Shown here: piece after piece, positions 1 through 12,511 of the stretch
Numbering within the stretch: position 1 is the stretch's first letter
Layout of the letters: each line of letters begins with the position of its first letter
NCBI GenBank assembly: GCA_017871115.1
Contig: JAFCIZ010000010.1
Location: forward strand, 800,636-864,635
Direction: 5' to 3'
DNA from: Cunninghamella blakesleeana
Taxonomy: Eukaryota; Mucoromycota; Mucoromycetes; Mucorales; Cunninghamellaceae
Length of the DNA: 64,000 nucleotides
The notes under the pieces: model-generated
What the model saw: only the letters and a program-made list of their open reading frames with translations
What the model was told of the DNA's origin: nothing
Database searches by the model: none
Position numbers and translations under genes: made by a program

Positions 1-842
1 ACAGAAAAGGAGTATTGGCAAAAAATAATAATTAAGCTAATAAAAAACATAATCAAGTATATAAATATATATTAGTAATTAATATTATTCTACATGTATA
101 CGTAAAGCTTCTTCTTTGGCCGTTATATATATATACATATATATATACATATATAACCTTACCAAAAGTAAACCATGTTTGTAAATTTGGTTAGTATATA
201 AGGTTTACAATTATTTTAAGCACAAGTCCTTTATTTCTTTAAGGTAATAAAATTAATAAGCTTCAGGAGTCATAATTCTTTTTTTTAGATAGTTTTGTCA
301 TTTGTAACTAAAATAAGATTAGACAATTGTTAATATTATAAATAATAAATGTAAAAAAAATAAATCAAGAAAGAAAAGGGGAGGAGTAAAAATAAAAAAA
401 AAATGTAATTTTTATTTTTGTAAAAAAATTAAGCGCACCAGCCTTCCGAATTTTTTGCAACAGGAACGCTTTTTTTTTTTTATTATTATTTATATCAATA
501 TGTTTATAAATTATGGTATACGCATAATTAAAATAAAGAATGAATAAAAAAAAAAAAAAAAAAAAAAGCAAAAGCAAATATAATTATGCTCATATTTTTA
601 ACAAAATAAAAATTCACAACGAGATTATCCTTACCTACTTCTAGTCCCCTTCCATATATTAATAACTATTTTTTATTTAGTTTAAAAGCGATTAACAATC
701 AGTATGTTTTGATTTATTATATAAATATTAAATTCTGTTCCAAAGCGAATTGTTATTTTTTATTTTATTTTATTTTAACCATCGCTCTAATACCAATCAA
801 TACTTGTATAATTTTCTTTTTTTCCCTTCATTTATATATTTG

Positions 843-875
<33 letters not shown>

Positions 876-884
876 CGATCTTAT
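1..884. other. AT-rich intergenic DNA at left edge
   Basis: No coding region is visible. The stretch contains (TA)n tracts, long A and T homopolymers and a (TAA)n run near 843-873 just beyond the stop of the next gene. The only reading frames are low-complexity Phe/Lys runs. Confidence 0.6.
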
Positions 885-1736
885 TTAATTGATATGAATC
901 TCTTGTACATTTTTATCTCTATTTTCTAATATGTATTGAGCATTTAGTACATCATTCCTATTAAACCTATTAATGCCTTCTTCTATACTTTTAACTAATC
1001 CACTTTCATAATGTCGTCTACTAACCCTAAGGCGCGCTTCATCCATATCAATAGGAATAAACCATTTTTCATCCAATAAAGAAGCCACTTGATCCCATGG
1101 TTCTGGCTGTGTTAAATGTAAATAAATTCCGTCCATTATAATTATTCGATGCGAAGGTTTAATGATAATATCATCTTCAATGGGATCCCCTATATGATGA
1201 TCAAAAGATGGTGCTTTGATGATGCCTTGATCTTTATCTTTTTTAGTTGTATCTTTTAAATCGGTTAAAAACGCAATCATTTTAGTAGGATTAAAGGTCC
1301 AATAAGCACCTCTTCGTTCATGCATTTCTTTTGCATTGGGATATGTATCTAAAGTAGCTTTTGGTAAATGAAATCCATCCATTGATACTGCTATACATGC
1401 TTCTTCTTGGCAATATCCTTTTTTATTGTTAGTTTTACATTGTTCATTAAATTCTTTGACAAGTTGATTGACAAAAGTGGTCTTTCCAGAACCTGGGATT
1501 CCACTAAACAGCACAAAGTATATTAATATATATATAATAAAAAAGAAAAAAGAAAATAAAAATAAAAATGATATTGAAATATAGAACCTCTAAATATTTT
1601 TTTAAAAATATACATGTATAAAAGATTCATACCTAACTCCAATGATATATCGTTGTTGTTGTTGTTCTCTATTATTATTTACAATAAGATTGTCAAGTAT
1701 ATTATTTAGTTTTTTAAGTGCATCTTCTTTATCCAT
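885..1736 (-). CDS. P-loop nucleoside/uridine-kinase-like protein (YFH7-like family)
   Basis: Two exons, 1736-1633 and 1503-885, join in frame to give 240 residues. The intron has a GTATGA donor and a TTTAG acceptor, and it splits the Ser codon just before the Walker A loop. Walker A is GIPGSGKTT at about residues 36-44. It is followed by SMDGFHLP and a HERRGAYWTF segment, which is the lid/substrate pattern of the PRK/uridine-kinase-like P-loop kinases found in fungi. The C-terminal RRHYESG and NRNDVLNA stretches also fit that family. The likely activity is ATP-dependent phosphorylation of a small metabolite; the substrate cannot be read from sequence. The ATG at 1736 was chosen because the upstream in-frame extension is low-complexity Phe. 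The family is fairly secure and the substrate unknown. Confidence 0.82.
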
Positions 1737-2097
1737 ATTTTTTTTAAAAAAAAAAAAATAAAAAAGAAAAAATAAAAAAGCAATAAAAAAAGATCTTTTT
1801 TTAACATTAAAAAAACTTGAGATTAAATGTTTCAAAAAATTAAAAAAAAAAATAGCCCTTGGGTACTTGGTAATTTTTGATATTGATCATGATAAATAAA
1901 ATAGTGAAATCACGTTTAAAGCTATTTAATATGCGTATTTATATTTATGTTTGTATATATATATATAAGATATTTTTTATTTTTATTTTTTATTTTTTAA
2001 ATAATTAAATTATAAGTGTATAAAAAGGTTATATATTAATTATAAATATATATGAGATTCGTACAAGAAAAAAAAAAAAAAAGAGAAAATGCTTTTT
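1737..2097. other. Intergenic region between kinase-like gene and eIF3b
   Basis: This 361-bp AT-rich spacer must hold the promoter of the kinase-like gene and the 3' end of eIF3b. It contains homopolymer A/T runs and a short (TA)n tract. No RNA gene or further ORF is seen. Confidence 0.5.
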
Positions 2098-4645
2098 TTA
2101 ATCTACAATTTCTTCAGTTTCATCAATAACTTCTTCAACCCATTCTTCGATGATTTCAGATTTGCCTTCATCACTTCTAACCAATTCCTTACCCAATTCC
2201 TTACGTTCTTGAGCAACTCTACGTTCCACAGCCTTACGCCATCCATACCAATCTTCAATAGCTTTACGACGAGCGGCGATCAATTTAGCAGCATTAGCAT
2301 CACCAGCAGCCAAATCATCTTCTTCAAATTGTTTAGAGTATTGACGTAAATTCTTCTTAATCTTACGTTTCATTTCAGGAGTTAATAAAGAAGGAGGACG
2401 AGGACGCCATAATAATTGTTTGAATTTATCAATGTTTTGTCTAAATAAGGCTTGACCTTTGAAATCCCAAAGTACAAATCCATGATCAGCTGTTTGACGC
2501 CACATACTAGAACCACTAACAACATAACGACCAGTAGGATCCCATTCAATATCAGATACGCCATAATGTTCTTGAGTACTTAATAATTGAATAACAGTAT
2601 TGACAACATTGGCATTCTTACCGGTTGCAGTAGCAGGAAGAGAAGGTGTAGCTGTGGTAGGAGTAGAGGCACCATCAGTAGCTGTTGCTGTGGTAGCAAG
2701 GGGTTCAAAGTCCATATCCCAAAATTCTAAATCAAAAACAGATGGACTACGTAAAGTGGCAGTAACCAAATGACGACCCTTTGGAGACCAGAATAAATAG
2801 TTACATGTTTTTTTATCAAATGTTTTCAAGATACGGAATCCGTGGTTGGCTTTAGAGCTACGATCCATGTAATAGAAATTAAGAGCTGTCTTGAGAGTGA
2901 TGGGGCCACCACCAGCAACACCAGGTTGACCAAAGTTAGGATCATTAGTAGTAATGGTAGCAAATCGTTCTCCATTAGGTTCCCAAGCAAAGGCCAAGAC
3001 AGGATCTTTGATTTCTAATGTTTCAACAGGAATACCCTTTTCACCAAGACGGAAGATTTCAATATTAGCAAATTGTGATTTTTTGGTTTTGGTATGACGA
3101 TCTACTTTGACAGCTAAATATTGACCTTTGGATTGCCAGTGTAATTTACAATCATGAACATTGAATAAATTTTTTGTACGAGTGATTTCTTTTGAGGGAA
3201 CATTCATTAAAGTGACACGAGCAGGTTGATTGCTTATTTCTGTTTTTTTTTAAAAAATAAATAAATAAATAAATAAAAGGAAAATAACAAAGATTAGTTG
3301 CCGTTTTCTCTCTCTCTCTCTTTTTTCCCTCTTCATTTATCTATTCATATTATTATTTATTACCAGGAGTCCAATAAGCAATGACATCTTCTTTACGATC
3401 AGCAACTGGGGGAGACCATTCAAAATCAACGATACCAGGAATTTTGATACTCTTTTTTTCTAATAAACCCATAGAAGGAGCTTCATAAATAGATAATTGT
3501 TGGCCAGAGATAACACGGGCAAAATATTTTTCACTAGAACTCCATTTAAACATTGGCCAATGAACAGTTTTATTAGGTTGTTGATCATTGTTATTGGCTG
3601 GGAAACTACGTAAAAGAGCACCAGTCATGACATCCCAAATAATAACTTGATTGCCTTCATCATATTCAGTAAAAGGATTAGGTGAGCCTTCAGGGATTTT
3701 ACTTAATTGAATAGGTTCGTTAGACCAAGTCACCAAATAACGTTCATTAGGGGAGAAATCAATTAATTTAACACCTGGATGTACAAATCGAACAATCTTA
3801 TTCCAACTGGGTCCACCCCATAATGCAATCCCTTGTGTATGGAATGTAGATAAATAACTTCCTAATGGTGACCATTGTACATAGGTTTCTGTCCAGTTTT
3901 GTCGAGTATAAATATGTTCAGGTTCTTCACTTTTACGGTTCCAGAAAATGGATACATCATCATTACGATACATGACAAATTGATCTCTAGCTTGTTCATC
4001 TGTTAACCAGCTCTTGATATGTTCTTTAGGTTGATAAGGTTCAATATGTGGTTCAACATAATTTTCAGATAAGTTGGTGTATTTTTCGACATCAGTAAAC
4101 TTGTTTACAGATAATTGATGTGATTTACTCATTTTATGTCCATCTAAATTCTTGACGGCTGCTTGTGCGCTTTCTGCTGTTTCAAAATCGATGAAAAGGT
4201 ATCTAAAAGAATAGTAACAAATAATAAAAAGATAATAAAAAATGGATAATAAAAAAACGTAAGTAAAAAGCTTTATATAGTGAATGCATTCATTATAAAT
4301 ATATTATTACTATTATTTATTATCAACATTTTACTAATATACATTATAAATTATTAGCATTATTTCATATTTAGTTTACCCTTTGCTTTCCAATTTTCCA
4401 TCAGCATTAGGTGATAAAGGCATCCAAATACCACCTTCTTTAATTTCACCAGCACCTTTTACGAATAATTTAGTTAAAACAGATATTAATTTTTCTTCCT
4501 TTTTTTCATCTACAATAGGTGCACCATCTACAACAACGATAGTATTGAAATCATCTTCTTCTACAACTTGATGTTTTTCATAAATATCACTAAAGTCGAT
4601 ATCTTCTTCTCTTTCAGGAAGATGTTTATAATCGAGACCTGGCAT
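2098..4645 (-). CDS. Eukaryotic translation initiation factor 3 subunit B (Prt1/eIF3b)
   Basis: Three exons, 4645-4380, 4202-3364 and 3239-2098, give 748 residues, the usual size for fungal eIF3b. The N-terminal RRM has an RNP2-like NTIVVVDGAP. Its RNP1-like SKGYLFIDF is rebuilt exactly across intron 1. A WD/beta-propeller body follows, with blades such as YVQWSPLGSYLSTFH, LIDFSPNERYLVTW and YLFWSPKGRHLVTA. Intron 2 falls inside the conserved AYWTPE...PARVTL region and restores it. The acidic C-terminus (EEWVEEVIDETEE) is typical. eIF3b scaffolds eIF3 on the 40S ribosomal subunit during initiation. The donors (GTAAAC, GTAATA) and acceptors are canonical, and I see no defect. Confidence 0.96.
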
Positions 4646-5102
4646 TATATAATATGTATATATAAAATGGCAAAGTTGAAAAGAAAAAGAGAAAAGAAAG
4701 GTTTATTTTAAAAAAAAGCGTGGTGTTTTAAAAAAAATTGCTGGTGACCATCTTTTATCCAGCCACACTGAAGATAAAAAAATATCGAGGTTTTAAAATT
4801 CTAACCTTTTTTTGATCAATGCTATTCTTTCCTTTTTTAAAAAAAACCTACTATATACTTTTTTTATTTATTTTTTAAAAAATAAAAGACAATGCTATAT
4901 ATATTATTTATTAAAAATAAAAACTATTTTTTTTGTGGATAAAATTATATATATTTATAAATGTGTGTATATATGAATGTATGTACGTAGAAATATGTAT
5001 AAAAAGTAGATAAAATAATATTAGTTTCTATTTTTTTAAAATTATATATTATTATTATTATTATTATAATTATAATTATAATTATTATAATTATAATTAT
5101 AA
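4646..5102. other. Intergenic region upstream of eIF3b
   Basis: This 457-bp AT-rich spacer is the likely eIF3b promoter on one side. On the other side it ends in an imperfect (TTA/TAA)n, ATTATAATT-type repeat at about 5050-5102, beside the stop codon of the next gene. No ORF is supported. Confidence 0.5.
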
Positions 5103-8100
5103 TTAAGCAGGAGTAGGCGGTACATAAAGAGTAGCGACTCTTGTTGGTAACACATCAGCAGTAGCCTCTTTCATCGGTAATTCAACTATACGAGCAAAAG
5201 GACATAATAAATCTGAAGGATCAAAAGCTAGGTCCAAAGAAGGAGGGCAAGCAGAAACAGATTGTTGTAATAAACGGCCTCTATCAGTTAAAATAGTATG
5301 AGGAAGTGGATTACCCCATAAATCAAATGTGGTCAATGTATCCAAATCGGGTAAATAGTTAGGCTGCTGTTGTTGTTGTTGCTGATGTTGCAAAAATGGA
5401 TTATCATCATTTATTATCATATCACCATGTATAAGAGGAACATTAAATAAAGATAATACTGCCCGATGATCTTCATCATTTTCCATCATTGCTTCATCAT
5501 GAGCATGATCTTGTTGTAATTGAGGGAATTGTTTCATCAAATCATTTGCAAAAGTACCATTTTCTAAGGTATGGTGATGTTTTAAATCTAAGTGTAATGT
5601 ACTATAACTTTGTCCAGCTTCATGCAATGGATAAAGAAGCACATAACCACGTAAATACATCAATTCATCCATATATTTTCTCCAAGAATTAATCCATGTT
5701 GATGATCTAGCTAATGGGATGGTGATGTTTTGTAATTTCTTTTTTCGAATATCCGCAAACCGAGCTGTAATATAATCATGAAACTCGCGCCAATGTTCAG
5801 GAAAAACCAATGTACCTCCGTTTGTCATGAGTTGCATTAAAAATGGATGCGTGGTACTCGATAAAGAAGGTTGGAATAATTTTCTACTACTTTCATTACT
5901 GTTGTTACCATTATCACCATTACTAATATTATTAATATTATTATTATCATCTTCGTCACTGTCAGCTTTTACTTCATCTTCTGTTTTATATGAATCAATA
6001 AGAGCAGGTGTATACAAACTAATCCCCATGACTGATTTTGATAAGGCTTGATCATTATCGCTGTTGAGGTAATTGTACCGATAATGCAATAAACTTCGTT
6101 TGGCCCAAATATAATACATGTCTGATAATTCAATGTTGTCGTTTAATAAAATAGCATAATCATCGTTACTTTGAGGATACCAGGATTCTACAAAGATAGG
6201 CATACGATTCATTTTTACTATACGGTGTCTGATTTTTTTATCTCCATGCATCCACTGAACATCATTGATAAACTTTTGTGTCACCTTATCACTACTTTGA
6301 TCCATTAATACAGTTATATCAACTTGATCTCCTAAATAATGTGCTCTATGTGCCGATCTTAAAAGTCTTGCTAATGAACGTGGATTTCTATCTGTTGTGA
6401 TCATCAATTGAATTCTAAAATCATTCCATCCTAAAAATTTTAAAAATATAATGATAATAATAAATAATAAAAATTGAATATAATTAATTCCTTATCCGAA
6501 TTCTCGCAAATACTCGATTTCTATAAATTCTTGATATTCTCCATTTTCCTTTTTTATATTTTCTCTCTTTCATATTTTTTTTTATTATTTTTATTTTTAC
6601 CAGTTTCTCACCTACACACACTTTTTTCATTTCTCTTTTTTTTGCCTTTATACCTTTTTTTATAATTATTCTTATATAATCGTACTTTTAACTATTACTT
6701 ACTTTTTAATGTTGATAAAGGAATATCCATGATCCACTGAGCATGATTAATGTCTCTTGATGGTAAACCAATCACTGTAACCATATCTTGACAAGGTGAC
6801 AATTGTAAAGCTTTTGTTAAAGGATCGTTCTGTCTCAACGTGTGAATTAAAACACCATTTAAACGAGTTTGTTTTAATAATGTAGGTAATTGATGAACAA
6901 TTTTTTGACCAAGGTACCATTTTTCTTGATTTCCAACAAAAGGTAACCAACCGGTGTTATGAATAACAGGATGGGTACAAGAGGGATCAAATTTAATAAG
7001 ATGATTTCGAATTACTTCTGGGGTAAAAAAATGTTGAGATCTGACGCCAGTCATTAAAATATGAATAGGTAAGATTTGAGATACATGATGGTTTTGATGA
7101 CAAATAAGCGGTGTTAATTCATCCAATTGTTCAAATTGATCAATAAAAAAAATAAATGAATCAGGCGCGTTTTGCTCTTGTTCTTTGAGTATTCCATCTT
7201 CTTCTCCATCATTACTAATTGTTGTTGCTGCTAATGAAGGGAAAGGTAATGGTGATAAATCGCATGATTTTGTTATGGTTGTCAAGGAGTGATCATCAGG
7301 TAACAACACTGAGGGAATGCCAATATCATATAATTGCTGAGATAACCATGAACCAAGGTGATATTGATTTGTATCAGGTAATAAAGTTAAAGGAGATAGC
7401 CAAGAACGATGCAATAGCCATGTATGGTCAATGCTACTTACTTCCATCGACTTGAATTCCTTTTCTTTATTTTCTATACAATTGTTTTGTTGATCTAATC
7501 CATAAACGCCCAAAAATTTATGATCGTATTCCTTTGTCATTGAAAGAGATAACAATGTCTCTAAATACTGTTGACCCACATTCACTTTATCTTTTATTAA
7601 CCATATATAATCAGTTGTGGCATGTAATAATAACGTCAATAAATTGTTATCAGTAACATCCCCTTTTTCTTCATAAAGATGTACAAGTGTTTTTTGTTCT
7701 GCTGGTAAAGATTGAATATACATTGTTAATACCGTTTCAAGTTCTTTCGAATAAACAATCCATATTATAAAAGGTTGATGAGTCTGGTGTAATATTGTAT
7801 TTAATTGTGTATCGAGTTGCTTAGTTGAAGTCATGTGTATAATAGCAGTTACGGTTTTAGATGAAGGTGATTTATTATTAACGAGTCTAGTGATATCATT
7901 ATTATTGTGTCCAAAGGGAATATTGTCTTCTATATCTATAAATATGTAGATATAAATAAATATTTATTTAGTATAAACTATGTTATTAATTTAATTTTTA
8001 TAGTCTTTCCATATATACACAATACCTTGTTGTTTAAAAAGTAAATCTAGTTTTTCATTATACATTAACTGTGCACTTTCTAAGTAATCTACATGAGGGA

Positions 8101-8260
8101 GTAGCGGTTTTTTATCTTTCTTTTTACCAGCTGAAGAACGACTTGAAGTATATTTTATACTTAAAATAAATATTATAATAAAAACACATGAATAAAATAG
8201 AATCCGTATTTTTGATATTTTTGAAAGTGATGAATTTAAAGATGAAGATCTTATAGACAT
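5103..8260 (-). CDS. Type II membrane glycosyltransferase-like protein (two GT-A/GT2-like regions)
   Basis: Exons 8260-8026, 7935-6703 and 6430-5103 join in frame to give 931 residues. A short basic N-terminus and one hydrophobic segment (about residues 20-38, FYSCVFIIIFILSI) form a signal anchor, which predicts a Golgi/ER lumenal catalytic part. A first nucleotide-sugar-transferase-like region begins near residue 100 (TVTAIIHMTSTKQLDTQL, then TTDYIWLIKD). A second begins near residue 491 (WNDFRIQLMITTDRNPRSL) and carries AILLNDNIELS, a DxD-like acidic motif. Asp/Asn-rich and Gln-run insertions interrupt the C-terminal half. The fold is inferred from these motifs; donor and acceptor sugars are unknown. 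A shorter type II protein at 45995-48254 may have a related role. Confidence 0.7.
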
Positions 8261-8534
8261 ATTATATATATATATATATAATTATACAACTATAAGTGTA
8301 TATATAATAAATATATTATTGTAATAATATAAGGTATATAAAAAATAAAGTAAAATAAGAAGAAAGAAAGTTGAAAGAGAGAGAAAAAAAATTATAATCG
8401 AGGAATAAATATCAAAAATTCCTGACGGGGCTTAAATTCCTCCTTTTTTTTTTTATGTAATTAAATTGGTTAGGCCCAAGTTTCACAATAAAAGTTTATT
8501 TTATACTAATTTATATTAGAGTTTTATAATATAC

Positions 8535-8565
<31 letters not shown>

Positions 8566-9109
8566 GCCAATAATAAATTGCCAAAAGTGTAAGAGATATA
8601 GCTTCAAAAAAATAACAACTAACGTTATTTGTTATTATAGTGAGAGTTTATAAATTATATAAAAAAGGCAAAATATCACCTTCGGGTTCTTAAAATATAA
8701 GATTATTTAAATATGCCAATTGGTCTAAAAAACACATACCATTCATACGTTTTTAACTAACCAGAAATGCGTTAATTTGCCCTTTTCTTCTTTTTTTTTT
8801 TTTTTCTTTACATAGCATATATGAGGAATTTATAAGTGTTACCATAATAATACCTTTAGAAATTGATTGCTTTAAAGTTTTTTTTGTGTTCAGAAGTATC
8901 TGGATTACTGTAGGTTTGATATCTAGAACTACGTTGTACATGATTTTATTTATAACAAAATAAAATGAAGTGATAAAATGGTAATAATAATAAAAAGAAT
9001 GAAAGAAATAATTTTTTTTCAGAGATGTGAAAATAAAACCATTCATGAATCTGGGATTTTTTTTAGTTATTAAAAAAAAATAGATGATCTCTGATCAGCG
9101 AGTTTCCAA

Positions 9110-9151
<42 letters not shown>

Positions 9152-9540
9152 TTAATGATATTTTGATTTCTCTAATTTTCATTAAAACTTAAAAGTAACT
9201 TTTCACTTTTTAAATTAAGAAATATTATATATTGCTTTGCTGTCTTGTGTATGTATATCATCCATCAAATAAATATATATATATATAAGGTTAAACTAGA
9301 TCTTATTTTTTTTTATTGAAGGAAGCGATCGTAATTTAAAAAAAAAGTAAAAATCAATAAAAATCAATAAAAATACTTTACGAATACATATATGTTAGAA
9401 GCAAATATAAAAAAGTAATCACAACCGTTCTTTCCATGCAGTATCAAAGATTGAAAAGAATTAAAAGCAAGATGAAGAATATAAATATTTATAGTATAAA
9501 CAAGCTAACATGGATTTTACCTATTGTATACTATAAAAAA
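8261..9540. other. AT-rich intergenic region
   Basis: The region contains a (TTA)n run near 8536-8565 and a (TA)n tract near 9115-9147. A minus-strand frame at 8753-8941 has a moderately protein-like stretch (starting MYNVVLDIKPTVIQ) but ends in low-complexity Lys. I do not call it a gene. The upstream part should carry the promoter of the glycosyltransferase-like gene. Confidence 0.45.
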
Positions 9541-11451
9541 TCAATATACTACCCAACTATCACCTATACAAAGCCTATCAATTGCATGTACTACTATTAT
9601 CATATTAGCTAGTTTCCCATAATGGTGGTGTTGAGACCATACTAAATCTCCATCTTCATTAGTTGATGAAGTATTTAAGGTAACCTTAACAAAGCTGATA
9701 TTTTTGGTATAATTTAAAGGAAGGCATCGATGAGGATGAATATCAAACTCTTTTAAAGATAATTGCGGAGCATACAAGATAGACACAGCATCCATATCAT
9801 TTCCTTGACCATCATTTACTATATCCATGTCAGAATAATAATATAAGGATTCTATATTACATTTTAGTATTTCTATGTTGGGTGCATATTCACATAAGCA
9901 ATTCAACCCGCCTGTCATTTTGATAGTACAGTTATCAAATACACATTCTCTTAATGCTTTGTGCTGCTGTTGTTGCTGTTGTTCAGAAATGTCATCTTTA
10001 TCCTTAATAAATAATCCATTTAATGTCAGTGAATGCAAGGATGGTATTGCCTTGAGCCAGTCGTATATAGGAAATATAGGTTTATAATCAATATGTCCCC
10101 TTTCATCTTCATCTTCACTATAATAGCGGTTATAACGATGATAACGATGATAACGATTATACTGATTATACCGATTAGAATTATCATTAGTACGCGATGC
10201 TATTATAGTTAATGACTTTAAATGTGTTGATATTGTTTGATAACCATTTAAAAGATATTTTAAAGTGTTTGTCGTGCTTTGAGTTGTGTTAGAAATATTC
10301 AGAGTGAGGGTGTGTAAAAATTTGATAAATCCAATAGGAGGAGTTTCAATAGAGGATGGTGTTGATATTGTTGAAGGAATAATTGAGGATGGCAATTCCA
10401 GAGTAGTTAATTGCTGAGGATGATTATGTAACCATTGTAAGAATTCATCATGTGGCCACATTTCTCTGAAGCATGCATAAGATTTATCGAATGTGATTTT
10501 AAATAGTTTCAAGTTGGGTAATTGTTCTAGAGTGATAAAATCACAAATAGCAAATCTAAATTGATTAGATTCTTCTTGAGAAATACATGATATTTTTTCA
10601 AGCATCAACGATTCCAAGTTGGGGTGGCAGTTCGTAATTATTGGAAAAAACAATGGATCTTGAATTGTAATATTTTTAAAACGTAAATAGACAATTTTAT
10701 CCCATCGCCGATTCAGAAGTTGGCGCTGGCGAGATTGATACCGACTTAAAGCGCTGTTATTGCTACCATTGTTATCGTTATTACCAATGTTACCACTATT
10801 ACTATTATCATTATTGTCAATGATGGCATTGATAATGGTTAATTTTGTTAAAGCAGGACAAGCAGAATGGATTGCATCAAAATAAAATATATCCATGTTT
10901 TGATAATAAAAATTGAGATACAATTCTTGTAAATTAGTTGTAGCGGTGAAGAAGTTCAGTAAGTTATTGAAAGACCGTTCTGGTGAGCCATGATCAGGTA
11001 TATTCTTCAAACATAAATAAATATATTCCAAATTTGAACTTAAAGACTGAATTGTGCTACTACCCACTCTATATAATCCTTTTGGTAGTCGTTTCATATG
11101 GTGCCAGTCTTCCCATGCAAAATTATTTAATTTAATTTGTGGATAATCTATATACTGTATAAAAGGACAACATTGCTGTAAATTTATTAAAATTGGTGTT
11201 TGAACTGATTCTTTAAATAATATTTCAATATGATTTACAAAATGGCCAAGTGGTTTTTGTTGGCATGTTGTATCGGTAGCGAATCGAATAAAAAGTTTTA
11301 GCTGCTTAGTGGTATATATACTAATATGGCGATAAAATACAGGATCGATTGCTATTGAATACCATTGTTTGCAAACACTTGAGCAATTTGTAAGATATCT
11401 TTTAGATTCAAAATGGCAAAAGATTAGGTATAGTATTTCATTGGAAAACAT
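9541..11451 (-). CDS. F-box/LRR-like protein, paralogue 1
   Basis: A single exon of 636 residues. The N-terminal F-box (residues about 1-45) has FSNEILYLIFCHF, then SVCKQWYSIAIDPVFY. F-boxes bind Skp1 and recruit substrates to SCF ubiquitin ligases. The remainder consists of irregular leucine-rich segments such as LQELYLNFYY, LTKLTIINAI, LESLMLEKI and LHSLTLNGLF, likely an LRR-type substrate surface. A CCPFIQYIDYPQ segment near residue 90 and a short C-terminal strand recur in the three paralogues at 13642, 16819 and 23705. Low-complexity insertions include an Asn/Ser-rich loop, an RY-rich tract followed by acidic residues, and a run of seven Gln. The target is unknown. Confidence 0.85.
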   Translation of the reverse strand: MFSNEILYLIFCHFESKRYLTNCSSVCKQWYSIAIDPVFYRHISIYTTKQLKLFIRFATDTTCQQKPLGHFVNHIEILFKESVQTPILINLQQCCPFIQYIDYPQIKLNNFAWEDWHHMKRLPKGLYRVGSSTIQSLSSNLEYIYLCLKNIPDHGSPERSFNNLLNFFTATTNLQELYLNFYYQNMDIFYFDAIHSACPALTKLTIINAIIDNNDNSNSGNIGNNDNNGSNNSALSRYQSRQRQLLNRRWDKIVYLRFKNITIQDPLFFPIITNCHPNLESLMLEKISCISQEESNQFRFAICDFITLEQLPNLKLFKITFDKSYACFREMWPHDEFLQWLHNHPQQLTTLELPSSIIPSTISTPSSIETPPIGFIKFLHTLTLNISNTTQSTTNTLKYLLNGYQTISTHLKSLTIIASRTNDNSNRYNQYNRYHRYHRYNRYYSEDEDERGHIDYKPIFPIYDWLKAIPSLHSLTLNGLFIKDKDDISEQQQQQQHKALRECVFDNCTIKMTGGLNCLCEYAPNIEILKCNIESLYYYSDMDIVNDGQGNDMDAVSILYAPQLSLKEFDIHPHRCLPLNYTKNISFVKVTLNTSSTNEDGDLVWSQHHHYGKLANMIIVVHAIDRLCIGDSWVVY

Positions 11452-12112
11452 ATACTTTATAAGAAAGAAAAGACGAAGAAGGAGAAGAAAAACGCGTATA
11501 AGTGAATATTAAAAATATAATAATTGGCCAACGCATAAAAATATCTGATCCAGTTTACACATTTATTTATTTGTTTGTTTACCTTAATAATTTATTCACT
11601 TTTATATATTGCTGTTTTTTCAATTTAAAGTTTTTGTGTTTTTTTTTGTGTATTTTTCGCTTGGGTTTATGATAAACTTTCTAAATATTAGAAAATACGT
11701 AGAAAACGGTTAGGGAATATTATATCAACTTTATACAATTGAGGTGAGGTATAAATATATTTTTAAAAGAATCTAAAATAATCAGTGTAAAGTTTTCTAT
11801 TTAACTTTACTTTATTTTGATGATGGTGACCAAATATAGGTGTATAATTTAGTTGTAAATACTCATATATATTTTTTTTTATATTATTAGTTTTACAAGT
11901 AAAAAAAAAAAAAAAAAATTAAAAATTTTATAAAAAATTAAAAATTTTAATCCCAGATTGCTTTTTTTAAACTTTTTTTTAAAAAAAAACTCGCTTTCTC
12001 CTTCTTTAAAAATCTTTTTTAGTTTATTAATTATAATAACTGAATTAACAACAACAATAAAAACAGTCTACGATTCCGAACTCACATCATTCTAAAATTA
12101 ATAATTCTGAAA
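11452..12112. other. AT-rich intergenic region upstream of F-box paralogue 1
   Basis: Contains the presumed promoter of the minus-strand F-box gene, a poly-A run at about 11900 and short inverted AATTTTTAATTTT-like tracts near 11917-11950. No ORF is supported. Confidence 0.4.
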
Positions 12113-12511
12113 TGGAGGAATCGCTATTAGACTTTAAAGAATAGAGACCAGAACTTATCTGTAATGCCTATCAACTACTCAAGAAATGGATTTTGAAGTA
12201 CATGAAAACTCAGCTTTTATTGCAAATATGCTTCGGGACATAACCCAACATCAACAACAACAAAATGAAATCAATAATTGGTTAAACGTATTATCAGCTA
12301 TTAAAGGTGAATTAAATAACAAAAAGAAAAAGAACACAAAAAGGCAAAATCATTAAGGAATAGAAACAGCAAATCTAATTATTTCAAAACCAGGAAAACA
12401 ATTCTGATTCGAATGGTTCTGGTATAAATAATAATAACACTATCATAACATCCCAACAAACTTCTATCAACAAGACCAAACAACAACTTAGGCTAAGATA
12501 GAAAGTAGAAA
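12113..12511 (+). pseudogene. Remnant of a protein-coding sequence (unidentified)
   Basis: Protein-like but broken frames follow one another. MEESLLDFKE at 12113 ends in a stop. An ATG at 12186 opens 56 codons to 12356 (MDFEVHENSAFIANM..., then NEINNWLNVLSAIKGEL and a basic tail). A third frame reads NNSDSNGSGINNN and then INKTKQQLRLR to about 12511. The change of frame between adjacent protein-like segments suggests decay. Alternatively the 56-codon ORF is itself a small gene. No family is recognised. Confidence 0.4.

Noticed and set aside
2089..2349. Antisense frames inside eIF3b, the F-box and glycosyltransferase genes
   Set aside because: Shadow frames of well-supported genes on the other strand.
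8753..9046. 97-codon minus-strand frame (inner MYNVVLDIKPTVIQ...)
   Set aside because: Partly protein-like but ends in low-complexity Lys/Arg, with no recognisable domain or splice continuation.
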